The notes under the pieces are model-generated. The model did not search any database and had not been told where the DNA came from. It saw only the letters and a program-made list of their open reading frames with translations. Of a stretch of DNA of 64,000 nt, positions 63,201 to 64,000 are shown in pieces. This DNA is from Gibbula magus (Eukaryota; Mollusca; Gastropoda; Trochida; Trochidae): positions 76,806,593-76,870,592 of the forward strand of contig OW388289.1 of the NCBI GenBank assembly GCA_936450465.1, in the 5' to 3' direction. The translations under genes were made by a program, and so were the position numbers. Every line of letters begins with the position of its first letter. Position 1 is the stretch's first letter.

Positions 63201-64000
63201 AAATTTTGAATCGAACTGGACCTTTAATGAGTAGAGCAATCGAAAATCCGTTCGACCACTTTTCAGATCCCATTGAACTCTACCATCCCTGAAAGTTTCA
63301 TCAAAATCGGTTCAGCCGTTACTTCAGAAGTCGGCGAACAAAAAAGTGTGGAAATAATAATAATAATAACTAGGATTGACGCGTCAATACTTAGGTCTTC
63401 AAGACTTCTGCTTGACCCTCAGCTCCATGTTTGATCGAGGAATGTCACAAACATTGTTCTGTCAAAACTTCCATTCATAACAGCTTATAATGTACTGAGA
63501 AAACCTAAAAAAATCAAAAATTTAATTTTAAAATTAAGATGGCGCCAAAACCACGTGACCTACGAATTCGCCATGATTGACTTTTTTGCTTGCATTGTCA
63601 TTGCCCATCTTTTAAAAAAAGTTTCAAGTCTCTATCTCAATTTTTAAAATTTTCCCCATGTTAAAATTCAAAATCGTGATTTCCTGTAATTTTTCAGCCT
63701 TATTTGTGACCGGAAATGACTGTTCGCGAGCGATTTTATTATTGATTTCTAAAGACAATATATTGGTCTAATAGCCCTGAAAATTTCATGCAATTGTAAG
63801 ATCGGGAAGTTGGAGTAATGTCCCCTTGAAGTAGGTCCAATGTAACAAGTCGCCCAACTTTGAATGGTCACTGTGCGAAAAGTATTAAGAGTTCGATCCT
63901 GAAAAACAACACCATGTAATCACCAATGCCTTAGCTATATACAAAAATTAATTTAAGATTTTTGGTGCAAGTATCTTCAGAGGAGAAGATTGTCAAAGGT
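56275..64000 (+). repeat. Tandem array of ~1-kb mobile-element-derived units, continuing past the window
   Basis: Units start at CTAGGATTGACGCGTCAAT: 56275, 57238, 58265, 59236, 60287, 61373, 62399 and 63370 (last one cut), lengths 963-1,086 bp. Each opens with a palindrome (ATTGACGCGTCAAT) and TTAGGTCTTCAAGAC, contains two diverged ~0.5-kb halves, and closes with an AAT run, often plus the 50-bp hairpin tail whose GTCTTGAAGACCTAA is inverse to the opening motif. Length variation comes mainly from tails and the AAT run. Short open frames (57728-57919, 61863-62054) are conserved only through repeat identity. Structure and CTAA-ending hairpin suggest a non-autonomous Helitron/Helentron-like family. 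Confidence 0.8.

Noticed and set aside
53640..64000. CRISPR-like array
   Set aside because: The repeats are ~1-kb units in a eukaryotic intron-bearing genome; no short direct repeats with unique spacers and no cas genes.

Overview
This is AT-rich, intron-containing eukaryotic DNA. The repeat content (tRNA-derived SINEs, LINE 3' ends encoding a C-terminal zinc-knuckle-like region, Tc1/mariner remnants, and ~1-kb repeat units carrying AAT microsatellites) looks like a marine invertebrate, most likely a mollusc; the species cannot be named from the sequence. No conventional host gene is evident. The window is almost wholly mobile DNA and segmental duplications.

The main feature is at 1149-20117: two directly repeated copies of a 9,481-bp DNA transposon (1151-10631 and 10635-20115), separated only by AAT. 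I found a single base difference between the copies. Each copy has bipartite terminal inverted repeats and two convergent, spliced genes. The plus-strand gene encodes a SAP / SWIM zinc finger / YqaJ (lambda-exonuclease-like) nuclease of about 516 aa. The minus-strand gene encodes a THAP / DDE_Tnp_4-type transposase of about 459 aa, assembled here from three exons. The best match I know is the ISL2EU type of element. A paralogous unoccupied site at 32991 supports a 2-bp AT target duplication flanking the whole dimer. In the dimer, the internal junction places the transposase gene of copy 1 and the nuclease gene of copy 2 back to back, 308 bp apart. Intron 4 of the nuclease gene holds nested passengers: a SINE with a 13-bp target duplication, and a second SINE split by a 132-bp MITE.

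The DNA around the dimer is a direct segmental duplication. Module A (1-1148 plus 20118-about 26900) recurs as B (about 31840-33230), C (about 33240-33547 plus 37541-49550) and fragments D (about 51600-53600). Comparing modules exposes insertions: a TTAA-flanked MITE (25002-25338), a TA-flanked Tc1/mariner-like element (40884-42046) and a 4-kb block (33548-37540). That block contains a LINE fragment, long inverted repeats and a possible two-exon gene. A degenerate Tc1 transposase lies at 27605-28260.

From about 53640 to the window end there is an array of ~1-kb units, each built from two diverged ~0.5-kb halves. The half-units carry a repeated ATGGCG plus CACGTG motif, and several units end in a 50-bp tail whose hairpin is followed by CTAA, as in a Helitron 3' end. 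A separate block at 54769-56224, bounded by palindromes, interrupts the array. It holds a well-formed three-exon reading frame for a 104-aa cysteine-rich protein that I do not recognise.
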